From Rhodopila globiformis (GTDB taxonomy: Bacteria > Pseudomonadota > Alphaproteobacteria > Acetobacterales > Acetobacteraceae), in contig NZ_NHRY01000263.1 of the NCBI RefSeq assembly GCF_002937115.1, positions 58,943 through 122,942 of the forward strand: a stretch of DNA of 64,000 nucleotides. Reading direction: 5' to 3'. This document shows, piece after piece, positions 9,280 through 17,252 of this stretch (its first letter is position 1; every line of letters starts with the position of its first letter). The translations under genes were made by a program, and so were the position numbers. Below the pieces are notes generated by a model. The model searched no databases. It was not told where the DNA came from and worked only from the letters and a program-made list of their open reading frames with translations.

Positions 9280-9419
9280 GCCCTGTCTCCTCCTGAATGC
9301 AACAAACGTAGCGGAGGTCACGGCCAACCGGAAGCGGCCAGTCATGCCGGTGGCCGCTGTTGGCTTGCGCCGCCACGGCCGGTTCATGCCGGACAGGCCG
9401 CGTGACCGGACAGGGCCGC

Positions 9420-9985
9420 CGGAACCGCAGAAGGAGCATCTGTATGCATCTGTGTTCATCTGCGTTTCCCCTTGTTTCGTAGAACGGACAACCTCGCTGC
9501 GTCCCGGTCAGTGCGCCGGCGGCCGGTTTGTGCCGCGCTGAGAGTGCCGGATTGGCTCTTGTTGGATTTCGGGGTGGTGAGACGCTTCACCGCCCATCCG
9601 GAACCCGCCAGGACTCTTGAAAACCGCAACCGAGCGTCCCGGCAACGATCGGCGCGCGGCCGACAGTACGTTCGGAGGTCCAGTTCACCACCGGCCCATC
9701 TGCGTTCATCTGCGTTCATCTTCGGTTCCTGAAGCAGCGTGGCGGCGGGAGGGATGTTCCAACCCGTGCGTGCTGCTCCGAAGGAGAGATGGAACCGCAG
9801 ATGAACGCAAATGCAGCGGGGCTGTTGCCGCAGCGGGGGCGCACGTCATCCGACAGGGTATTGTCGTGGACCTTATTTCAACACGGTTCTGGTTGGATTT
9901 CGGGACCGTGGAACGCCTCACCCGACCACCCCGGAAGCCGACAACAGCCGCCGGATTTTGGAAACACAGATGCACACAGATGATG
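9420..9985. repeat. Family E repeat region, two related modules
   Basis: Two modules (about 9420-9730 and 9785-9985) contain multiple copies of the words CATCTGCGTTCATCTGCG and GGAACCGCAGATGAACGC, together with a shared internal segment GTTGGATTTCGGG followed by a GAACGC-CTCAC-like stretch. They fill most of the 1.2-kb gap between the rhodanese and the acetyltransferase. Open frames in it read as MNADERRW or HLRSSAF-like strings, which are typical repeat artefacts. From about 9990 to 10490 no gene or clear signal was recognised. Confidence 0.65.
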
Positions 9986-10490
9986 GCCGTGCGAACACAA
10001 CCGGCGTGCCATCCGGCAGGCTCCGCTGGAACAAGGCATGATTGCGGAGGGCGGCCGCAGCGCGATCGACGGGGGTGGATTCGTCGGACGGAACCGATCC
10101 GTGGACCGGGAAGCTGGTATAACGTTGCCCGGCGATCTTGGCGGCGGTATCTGATCACGCAGCGGGAGCCGATGCCAATGCACGCCGAAGGCATAGCGCC
10201 GCCCGATGTCGATGGCCCCGCCAAGCCGGAACGATGCCCTGATCATGGGCCAGGACGGGCTTGATCCGGCCGGGCACGCCGCGGTGAGGCGCGTGTCCCC
10301 GTAACAGAGGGGCGTGCAGGCAGTCGGCTTCGGCGGAAGCCGTGGGTGCCGGGCTGCCGAAATTCCGGGGGATGCGCGTGGGCGTAGGGCTGTTCACCAT
10401 GAGGAAGATGACCGGGCACCGCCGATCCGTCCCTGCCGCCGCGGCCGGGGCCGGGCCGGCCATCGGCACCGGTTTCCGGTCCGGGCAGCC

Positions 10491-11048
10491 GTGAATCCAG
10501 CCTGGGTCATCCATACCGGACGCCTCGTCCTCTCGCCGGTCGCTGGCGGCGACCTGCCCGATCTGCGGGCGATCAAGGCCGATCCCGGCGTGTTCGCGGT
10601 CATGTTGGGCGGCGTGCGCGGCTATGCCCAGGCGGCGGACGACCTGGCACGGGACATCATTGCCTGGGGCCGCTATGGCTTCGGCTGGTGGGCGATCCGC
10701 GAAACGGCCTCCCGCGAGACAGCCTCGGGGCGCTTCGCCGGCGTGGCCGGGCTCGAGCACCGTCCGGACGGGCGCGGCGTGGCTTTGCGGTTCGCGCTGT
10801 GGCCCGAGGCGCAGGGGCGCGGTCTGGCCCGTGAGGCCGCCTTCGCGGTGCTGCGGTTCGGCCACGACAACGCGCACCTGCCGCGCATCATCGCCGTCGC
10901 CCGATCCAGCAACTTCGGCTCACGCACCATCCTGGGCGCGATTGGCATGCGCGAAGCCGGCCGGTTCGAACAGCGCGGCTACGACATGATCCTGTATGAG
11001 AGCGTCAGCCCGCCTGGCTCTGCGATATCTGGTTGCGCATGGCGGTGA
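10491..11048 (+). CDS. GNAT-family N-acetyltransferase
   Basis: RimJ/RimL-type acetyltransferase of 185 residues, using acetyl-CoA to modify an unknown amine or protein N-terminus. A GTG at 10491 (reading MNPAWVIHTGRLVLSPVAGG) is the best start: the frame upstream is compositionally non-coding and no ATG lies close by. Visible motifs are the N-terminal TGRLVLSPV strand, the acetyl-CoA loop in WPEAQGRGLAREAAFAVLRF, and SSNFGSRTILGAIGMREAG near the C-terminus. A 15-bp imperfect duplication gives RETASRETASGR. The 3-prime end overlaps the convergent mlaC-like gene by 44 bp. Confidence 0.8.
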   Translation: MNPAWVIHTGRLVLSPVAGGDLPDLRAIKADPGVFAVMLGGVRGYAQAADDLARDIIAWGRYGFGWWAIRETASRETASGRFAGVAGLEHRPDGRGVALRFALWPEAQGRGLAREAAFAVLRFGHDNAHLPRIIAVARSSNFGSRTILGAIGMREAGRFEQRGYDMILYESVSPPGSAISGCAWR

Positions 11049-11616
11049 TCAGCGCGTCGATGCTGTTGCCGTTGTGCTGGAGGTAGGAGGCATAGTCCTG
11101 CCGCTGGGTCAGCCGCAGCGACGTGCCCTCGGCCTTGACGTCGACGATCTTGGGATTGCTGGTGGGATTGGAGACGATCCACTCCACGTTCGTGGGTGGG
11201 TTGTTTGGCCGGTTCACGATGGTGGACACCACGGCGTCCTCGTCCTCCATCCGGGTGCGGCCCATGGTGAAGCTCACGCCCCGGTATTCACCGACCTTCG
11301 CGGTGATGTTCGTCACCAGCACCTCGCGGAACAGGCTGAGGTACTGTTTCTTCTGCTCGGGCGTCGCCTGGCGCCAGTAGCGGCCGAGGCAGAAGCGGCC
11401 GATCTCATCCACGTCCACATAGCTGTCGACGATCCGGGTCATGGCGGCGCGCTTGCTGTTGGGCGAGCCGGGGCCGTTCACCACGCTGACGATCTTGTCG
11501 CCGGTTGACTTGACGAACGCGGCTGCCTTCTCGGTGGCCTGAGCGAGAGCGGGACGCGCGGCGGACAAAGCGGCCGTCGCGGCAACGAGTGTCAGGAGGG
11601 ACCGACGATGGATCAT
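11005..11616 (-). CDS. mlaC: MlaC-type phospholipid-binding periplasmic protein
   Basis: Periplasmic shuttle protein of the Mla (or toluene-tolerance Ttg2) system, 203 residues. A signal peptide covers about residues 1-25 (LLTLVAATAALSAARPALAQ). The mature chain carries the MlaC pattern: DEIGRFCLGRYWRQATPEQ, YLSLFREVLVTNITAKVGEY and the lipid-cavity strands up to SYLQHNGNSIDALITAM. It would ferry phospholipids between the MlaA-bearing outer membrane and an inner-membrane MlaFEDB complex, which is not in the window. It lies 32 bp behind mlaA on the same strand, so co-transcription is likely. In hopanoid producers a related protein is called HpnM. Confidence 0.9.
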   Translation of the reverse strand: MIHRRSLLTLVAATAALSAARPALAQATEKAAAFVKSTGDKIVSVVNGPGSPNSKRAAMTRIVDSYVDVDEIGRFCLGRYWRQATPEQKKQYLSLFREVLVTNITAKVGEYRGVSFTMGRTRMEDEDAVVSTIVNRPNNPPTNVEWIVSNPTSNPKIVDVKAEGTSLRLTQRQDYASYLQHNGNSIDALITAMRNQISQSQAG

Positions 11617-11648
11617 AAGATGTTCCGAGCTCCGCTAACAGGATCGCT

Positions 11649-12473
11649 TCACTTGCTGGGTTGGGCCGCCGCCGCGGGAAACCAGACGGGGACGGTGGCG
11701 CGGTTGTCGTTCCGCATCTCCTCGATCTGCGCATGACGATGCTGACGATACAGGCTGCGGAAGGTTGCGTAGGGATCGAGTGCCGTCTTCTTGATCTGCT
11801 CCAGGGAATCGAGCACCCGCTCGCGCGTGTCAACTGCATTCAGGCCATAGCGTGTCCAGTTGAACGCGGTCCAGCCGATCTGACCCGGGCCGCCGATCCA
11901 TGTGAACGGATCGAGCGCGATGTTGACGCCGAAGCCGGCGGCGTCGCGCGGGTCGCTCGGGCCGAGCACCGGCAGGAACAGGAACGGCCCCTCGGGCACG
12001 CCCCAGGAGGCGAGCGTCATGCCGAAATCGGAGTCGTGGTTGGGGTAGCCCCACTTGGTGGCCACGTCGAAGATGCCCAGAACGCCGACGGTGGAGTTGA
12101 TGACGAAGCGCATCGCCGTGTCGCCCGCCCGCCGGGGCTTGCCTTCCAGCATGTCGTTGGCAAGCTGCGGCGGCGTGCCGAGGTTGCTCAACATATTATG
12201 GATGCCGCGCCGCACTCCGCCGGGCAGGGCCCAGCGGTAGGCCTCGGCGGCCGGCTTCAGGATGACGGTGTCGAGCCCGTTGTTGATCGCATAGAACACC
12301 CGGTTGGTCGGCTCCAGCGGATCATTGGTCTGTTCGTAGTCCGCCAGCGCGTCGGGGTCGCTGGCCGGCGGCCTGGTGGCGCAGGCGGCCACGTTGACGG
12401 TGACGAGCGCGGACAGGGCCAGAAGCCGAAATGTCCCGCCAAGGGGTGGTCGAACAGGTGGGACAGATCGCAT
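11649..12473 (-). CDS. mlaA: MlaA/VacJ outer-membrane lipoprotein
   Basis: Outer-membrane lipoprotein of 274 residues that removes misplaced phospholipids from the outer leaflet. ATG 12473 is preceded by GAGGAAACTG. A lipoprotein signal is visible (LLALSALVTVNVAACATRPP, lipid Cys near residue 29). The family core follows: ANDPLEP-like TNDPLEPTNRVFYAINNGLD, then the amphipathic donut helices including SNLGTPPQLANDMLEGK, STVGVLGIFDVATKWGYPNH and DFGMTLASWGVPEGPFLFLP. The C-terminal tail ends in Ala/Gln-rich residues. It leads the mlaA-mlaC pair; the inner-membrane partners must be encoded elsewhere. Confidence 0.93.
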   Translation of the reverse strand: MRSVPPVRPPLGGTFRLLALSALVTVNVAACATRPPASDPDALADYEQTNDPLEPTNRVFYAINNGLDTVILKPAAEAYRWALPGGVRRGIHNMLSNLGTPPQLANDMLEGKPRRAGDTAMRFVINSTVGVLGIFDVATKWGYPNHDSDFGMTLASWGVPEGPFLFLPVLGPSDPRDAAGFGVNIALDPFTWIGGPGQIGWTAFNWTRYGLNAVDTRERVLDSLEQIKKTALDPYATFRSLYRQHRHAQIEEMRNDNRATVPVWFPAAAAQPSK

Positions 12474-12681
12474 CAGTTTCCTCGGGCCAGGACAGGACAC
12501 ACGTGACCGGCACATGCGTCCGGGCGGAGACACACATGGCGAGCGTGATTCGCATTGGAACACCTTAGAAGTGAGGTTTCCGTGAACCGCTCGGCCAGAG
12601 ACGTTACCATAGGCGCACCAGCGGTGGGAATGCCGCATGATCCAGACATCGCTTGCTTTTCCACAGAAAACCGGAGATTCA

Positions 12682-13632
12682 ATGGCGATGGACACGTCAC
12701 TCGACACTGCCTCCCCCACGCTGCAGCGCTGGCTGACCGGGCCGCGGTTCTCCGGATTGCCGATGCGGAACGCGGACCTGCCGGCGCCGAAGCTGTCGTT
12801 CGAGTTCTTTCCGCCGCGCACTGAGGCGCTGGAGCAACAGCTTTGGGCCTGCATCAAGCGGCTGGAGCCGCTGGCGCCGCGCTTTGTCTCCGTCACCTAT
12901 GGCGCCGGGGGCAGCACCCAGGCGCGCACCCATGCGATCGTGTCGCGAATCGCCCGGGAGACCGGATTGGTGCCGGCGGCGCACCTGACCTGCGTCGGCG
13001 CGACTCGGGTGGACGTGGACGCGGTGGCGCGCCGCTATTGGGAGGCGGGAATCCGCCACATCGTCGCGCTGCGCGGCGATCCGCCACCGGGTTCGGCGTA
13101 TGAGCCGCATCCGGGTGGGTATCCGTACGCGGTCGACCTGGTCGCCGGGCTGAAGATGGTCGCGGATTTTGAGATCTCGGTGGCGGCGTATCCCGAGGTA
13201 CATCCGGCGGCGTCCAGCCCGATGGCGGACCTGGAGAACCTGAAGCGGAAGCTGGATGCCGGGGCGACGCGGGCGATTACGCAGTACTTCTTCGAGACGT
13301 CGACGTACTTGCGGTTCCTGGACCTGTGCCTGGCGGCCGGGATCACGGCGCCGATCGTGCCGGGGATCATGCCGGTGTCGAACTTCGCGCAGGCTGTCAA
13401 GTTTTCCGACATGTGCGGCGCCAGCGTGCCGGCGTGGATGGGGCGGCTGTTTGAGGGGACGGACGACGATCCGGAAACCCGCCGCATGGTGGGGATGGTG
13501 ATCGCGGCGGAGCAGGTGCGGCTGCTGCAGGCGAACGGGGTGGATGAGTTCCACTTCTATACGTTGAACCGGCCGGATCTGACGTATGCGATCGCGCACG
13601 TGCTGGGGGTGCGGGCGCGGGTGGCGGCCTGA
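12682..13632 (+). CDS. metF: 5,10-methylenetetrahydrofolate reductase
   Basis: Cytoplasmic flavoenzyme that reduces 5,10-methylene-THF to 5-methyl-THF for methionine synthesis. ATG 12682 has GGAG upstream; an alternative ATG at 12637 adds 15 residues. The 316-residue chain is a TIM barrel with KLSFEFFPPRTEALEQQLW at the first strand, FVSVTYGAGGSTQARTHAIV, the FAD loop HIVALRGDPPPGSAYEP, and ITQYFFETSTYLRFLDLC. No SAM or cobalamin riboswitch was recognised upstream. It is divergent from mlaA with about 200 bp between starts. A strong hairpin follows the stop codon. Confidence 0.93.
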   Translation: MAMDTSLDTASPTLQRWLTGPRFSGLPMRNADLPAPKLSFEFFPPRTEALEQQLWACIKRLEPLAPRFVSVTYGAGGSTQARTHAIVSRIARETGLVPAAHLTCVGATRVDVDAVARRYWEAGIRHIVALRGDPPPGSAYEPHPGGYPYAVDLVAGLKMVADFEISVAAYPEVHPAASSPMADLENLKRKLDAGATRAITQYFFETSTYLRFLDLCLAAGITAPIVPGIMPVSNFAQAVKFSDMCGASVPAWMGRLFEGTDDDPETRRMVGMVIAAEQVRLLQANGVDEFHFYTLNRPDLTYAIAHVLGVRARVAA

Positions 13633-13659
13633 TCCGGGCGCCCGCAGCCGGGCCTTGTA

Positions 13660-13699
13660 AGGCAACAAGCGTTGGTTTGGTGGCCAACGCTTGTTGCCT
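13660..13699. terminator. Strong hairpin after metF
   Basis: Arms 13660-13675 (AGGCAACAAGCGTTGG) and 13684-13699 are exact complements over 16 bp around an 8-base loop, 28 bases past the metF stop. There is no T run after it, so it may be an RNA-stabilising or Rho-assisted structure rather than a classic intrinsic terminator. The rest of the gap to 14141 shows no recognisable gene. Confidence 0.55.
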
Positions 13700-14141
13700 G
13701 CCGCGGGATATCAGCGATGGAGTGCCGTGGAAATGCTTCGCTTCAGCCCCGGTGGGCCTGCAGTACCACCCGCCGGAAGTCTCGTCCCTGGCCAACGGGA
13801 GGCATCCCACGATTCCTGCCTCTGCTGGCCGACAGGCCGGCTCGGGCTGGAACGTCCGGCGTCGTGTACGCGTGTGATGTCAGGTGCAGCCGGCATGTCG
13901 TCGATGTACCGGGTAGTGCCTGAAGGGGCAACCTCGTGTTCTTTTATAACGGTTTGCCGTTGATCGAGTTATCCTGGGCTCTGTTGGTGTCAAATTCTCC
14001 GACGTCCAGCGGTATGAGATTGCGTACATGGTTCACAAAGCAAACGAGACGGCTCCCAAAGGAACCGCCCTTTTCTGTGCCCTGTCTGCCAGCCGACAGG
14101 ATGCGGATACGCACCGATCTGGTGAATTCCCGCGAAGGGGT

Positions 14142-14789
14142 TCAACCGCGGCGACGCACGAACCCGAGGCCGGCCATACCAGCGCCGAGAATCATCAGGT
14201 TCATGGGCTCCGGCATCGGCGTGGAGGGGGTGTAGGTATAGGTGATCGTGGTCGTGCCGCCGACATTGGCGCTGCCGCCGAAGAACACGCCAGAGATGGC
14301 CGTGCCGTGGTAACTCCCGTTGCCGGTTGCAACGCTGAAATCCAGGGATACGCCAGACGTCGTCGCTTCATAGGTGGCGAAATCGGCCGCAGCGACGCTG
14401 ACCGACGAGGTGGCGTTGGCGGCGTTTCCCGGGAATGGGTCCGTCCCAGGCGCAGCGTTGCCATTGAACGGTCCGGCCACCAGGCTTTGCGACATGATGA
14501 CGCCGGCCGGCCCGGTTGCCGTCACCGGGACTGAAGACGTCGCGTCCGTAAAGCTCTGCGCGGCGCCGGTGTTGTTTAAGACGTCGACTATGGCGGTCGA
14601 ATTGGTCGTCAGGGTGATCTCGATCCCGGTCAAGGTGCCGAGCGACGTGTCGAACGCCGTCAGGGTGAAGTTATCGGTGAACGGAACCGTCTGGATCGGG
14701 GTTGTGTGGGAGAAACTTTCCGTGGCGGCGAATGCCGGGTTGGCGGCGACGGCCGCCAGGGCGGTCATTGCGATCAAAATACGCTTCAT
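14142..14789 (-). CDS. PEP-CTERM-type secreted protein (choice-of-anchor style)
   Basis: Exported protein of 215 residues. ATG 14789 (MKRILIAMTALAAVAANPAF) has AAGGTG upstream and starts a signal peptide cut near AFAATES. The mature part is rich in Thr, Ser, Gly and Asn and resembles extracellular beta-sandwich surface proteins. The C-terminus is a sorting tag: MPEPMNLMILGAGMAGLGF followed by RRRG, i.e. a PEP box, a hydrophobic helix and a basic end, as recognised by exosortase. No exosortase or EPS synthesis gene adjoins it. The exact domain family (anchor E type) is a guess. Confidence 0.82.
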   Translation of the reverse strand: MKRILIAMTALAAVAANPAFAATESFSHTTPIQTVPFTDNFTLTAFDTSLGTLTGIEITLTTNSTAIVDVLNNTGAAQSFTDATSSVPVTATGPAGVIMSQSLVAGPFNGNAAPGTDPFPGNAANATSSVSVAAADFATYEATTSGVSLDFSVATGNGSYHGTAISGVFFGGSANVGGTTTITYTYTPSTPMPEPMNLMILGAGMAGLGFVRRRG

Positions 14790-15620
14790 GGTCACACCTT
14801 TCTGATATCGGAAAGATATCCTGCTGACACAAAACTTCCAAGCAAAGGTCGTGCCATTGATGATTAATGTTATACTACAATGAATTGGCGTCGGGTCAAG
14901 GTGCCCATCGTCGCATCGGTGTCGGGATTCTTTACACACGGGAACGCCTTGGGTTGGAGCCTGTTTGGTTGGGCCATTTCAATGGTTGCCACGAAGACCT
15001 GGTGCGACGAGCATACGGCTTCCCTGCCGGCAAGCGTCAACCAGGCGCTGTCCGGCTCAGGGCCTCCCCGAGCGCGGGACTGTATACTGCGAAGGCGGCG
15101 TAACTCATTGAATTTGCGGCTCGAACAGGCACTGATCCCAGGCATGCTCTCCCTGCACCAGGCCGGCCGCGAACGAGGCGTTGCAGGCGTTTGAGAAGAG
15201 ACCCCTGCTTCTTAAGACGACGTCGGTGCCCGACCGAGTACTCAGGCGGCTGCGACGATGCCTTCACTCTCGGCGTAAAGTTTTCCGACACAGGCGCGCC
15301 AGGCCTTCAACGGCTTGCGTCTCGTTCATCTTGTTGTGGCTTATTAACGTGCATACCCGCCAGTCCGTAACGAAAATTTCGACTGGCCGCAAGAAAATGG
15401 ATGCCGTGCCGACATGAACGGCGCGCCGACACATTCCGATTTGGAAAGCTTCATTCCGGCGGTCCCACGGTAGGGCCCCATCGGTCGCGGCGCGGCAGGC
15501 GTTCCCTAGCTCCTGGCGGTCGGGGCGCCGCCGCCCGTCCGCATCATGCCGGCGGGCTGTGCCGCGTTCCCGTCAGGCCGAAGCCGCATGATCGGTATCC
15601 GGCATGAACCCCATGCCTCC
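14790..15620. other. Gene-free stretch
   Basis: No convincing gene is visible between the PEP-CTERM gene and the uvrD-like remnant. Short open frames on both strands lack ribosome sites and family resemblance. Around 15240-15320 the minus strand reads a fragment including WRACVGKLYAESEGIVAAA, which might be a remnant of a lost gene, but it could not be identified. Confidence 0.5.
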
Positions 15621-15846
15621 CACCGGCTCGCCCGCCCCAACCCCAGGCAGCGGGCGGCGGTCGCAGTCGTCGATGGCCCGCCGCCGGTGCTGGTCGGCGC
15701 CGGCAGGACGCGCGTGCCGGCCACCCGCTTCGCCCACATCCCGCCGACCCGGCGCGCCTTCCCAGGCGCTCGCCGTCGCCTGCACCAACGAGGCCACCAA
15801 CGAGGCCGCGCGCGCGATGCGCAAGCGGGTCAGCGCCATCGCCCGG
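15621..15846 (+). pseudogene. Decayed N-terminal fragment of a UvrD-type helicase
   Basis: The plus strand reads LARPNPRQRAAVAVVDGPPP, then a VLVGAGRTRV stretch and TRFAHIPPTRRAFPG. After a frameshift near 15763 it continues LAVACTNEATNEAARAMRKR and VSAIAR. This matches, segment by segment, residues about 12-80 of the intact UvrD encoded at 44819-47029 (LARLNPEQRAAVETIDGPLL, TRFAHILLTRRAFP, AVTFTNKAAREMRERVSAI). The P-loop GAGTGKT is reduced to GAGRT by loss of two codons, and no start or remaining domains are present. It is therefore a dead remnant, either of a gene duplication or of a transferred relative. Confidence 0.8.
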
Positions 15847-15928
15847 CGACTGAGCGCAGCTTTGCGGGGCAGGCCATGCGGTGCCGCACCAGTCCGAAAG
15901 CCGCCGGATCAGCCATCCTTGGACCCGT

Positions 15929-16284
15929 TCATCCCGGGCCGATCGCCTCGGCCACCTGGCGCCGGATGCGGGCAAGCTGATCGCCGTGATGCGGAACCCC
16001 ATCGCGCGCAGGCGCCGGGCCGAGGTCGATGCGACGAAGGGCGCCAGCGCATAACAGCGCTTCGTGCAGCCATTTTCAGGGCTTGGCTCGATCGGTTCCA
16101 TCAGGCCCGGGATCGCCAGGCCGGCATCTTCGGTCAGCGGCACGAGAATGACGTTTGGGTAGTCCGGCCCGAACAAGGTTTCGTCCTCGATCACCACCGC
16201 GAGCCGGAACTTGTTGGGTTCCTTCGGCAGGGCGTCGCCCCGCCAATCGGCGATGACGATGTCCCCGGCGGTGACAGCCGCCAC
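15929..16284 (-). pseudogene. PemK/MazF-family toxin, frameshifted near its C-terminus
   Basis: Type II toxin of the PemK/MazF endoribonuclease fold. Translation starts at GTG 16284, directly after the antitoxin stop (TAAGTG). GDIVIADWRGD, AVVIEDETLFGPDYPNVILV and PLTEDAGLAIPG follow the family pattern up to RRLRAMGFRIT. At about 15978-15984 the frame is lost. One base added there would restore DQLARIRRQVAEAIGPG followed by a stop at 15929, the expected C-terminal helix. As written, the frame instead runs to 15544 with a meaningless Arg/Pro-rich tail of about 140 residues. The catalytic core is intact, so some activity is possible; the alternative is a sequencing error. Confidence 0.75.
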
Positions 16285-16527
16285 TTACAAGCCCTCCGAG
16301 CGCGGTGTGCCCCAGAATTCGGCGAAATCCTTTGCCTCGGGGTTCTCGGCGATATGGCGCGCGACGGCCGCGCTTTGCGCCCGGATGGCATTGCGCCGAA
16401 CCTCGCGCGCGGCCTCTGTGGCAAGCTGACGGAGATACCTGGCCAGGCCGATGCCGCGGTTCCTGGCTTCCGCCTCCAGCATGGCCTGGACACTGTCATC
16501 GAGCCGGACGGAGAGTGGCGCCGCCAT
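16285..16527 (-). CDS. Ribbon-helix-helix-type antitoxin
   Basis: Antitoxin of 80 residues paired with the following PemK/MazF-like toxin. ATG 16527 has AGGAAGG upstream. The N-terminus PLSVRLDDSVQAMLEAEARN is a typical RHH strand-helix DNA-binding start. The C-terminal half (AAVARHIAENPEAKDFAEFW) would wrap the toxin. Its stop TAA abuts the toxin GTG, so the two are translationally coupled. It should bind its own promoter and repress the operon. The antitoxin is intact although the toxin frame is broken. Confidence 0.82.
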   Translation of the reverse strand: MAAPLSVRLDDSVQAMLEAEARNRGIGLARYLRQLATEAAREVRRNAIRAQSAAVARHIAENPEAKDFAEFWGTPRSEGL

Positions 16528-16770
16528 TGTATATCCTTCCTGATGTCGGACATGGTGTACACACATGGCGACAAATCAAGCGACAGCCGGCCCTGGCCAC
16601 GCCGCCGCCTGGTACCGGTCGCCGGACATGCCGGTCGTGTTGGACGCAGCGGAGGGGCCTGTGCCTTTTGCCCGGCCATTATCCGCAAGGGCTGGGGATT
16701 GTGGGGGCGGATTCTCTGATAGACGGTCGCAGCGCCCCCGGAACCGTTCATGCTCGCGCATCCTTCCGTG

Positions 16771-17009
16771 ATTCTCAACACGGAGAAGACGGAGGACGAC
16801 AAAGGGCCACGAAAACCGGACCTTGTTGGCCTGGCGGGACCGGCCAGATCGCGTCATTGATCTGGCGATTGACGCGCATCACACGATCGGCCTGGACTTG
16901 CTCGGACCCATCCGTGCCTGAAGGACGGCCTGCGCCGCTTCGTGGCCTGACCCGTTCACACCCCTCCGTGGCCCTTGGGTGGTCCTTCGTCTTCCTCCGT
17001 GTTGAAAAT
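16771..17009. repeat. Family C element with terminal inverted repeats, copy 1
   Basis: A 239-bp element bounded by ATTCTCAACACGGAG (16771-16785) and CTCCGTGTTGAAAAT (16995-17009), 14 of 15 bases complementary. Inside are AAAGGGCCACG and GTGGCCCTTGGGTGGTCCTT segments, also inverted. Other copies are at about 40212-40430, 47216-47442 and 58318-58645. No reading frame encodes a transposase, so it is MITE-like. The surrounding gap 16528-17252 holds nothing else recognised. Confidence 0.75.
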
Positions 17010-17252
17010 CGGTAGGCAATCCAAGCTCCGCCGCCGCCTTCGACCCACCCGGCGCGGCGCACCGCTTGCCGCGAACGCCCTTTGCCGTCCGGTCCGCAAG
17101 GACTGGGGAAAATGGGTACTGACGCTCCGGCGGGCGGTACTGGCCATGACGGAAGGAAGACGACCTCGCTCCGCCACAGCCCCTGTCCTGATGGCTACGG
17201 GGCTTCCGGCTGCATCCGGCCCGACCAGCCATCGTGCCGGACAGCGGCTGCC

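Noticed and set aside
12480..12680. Riboswitch upstream of metF
   Set aside because: No SAM- or B12-riboswitch core could be recognised by eye in the roughly 200-bp region.
15573..15839. Minus-strand frame within the extended toxin tail
   Set aside because: It is the antisense of the uvrD-like remnant, not a gene.
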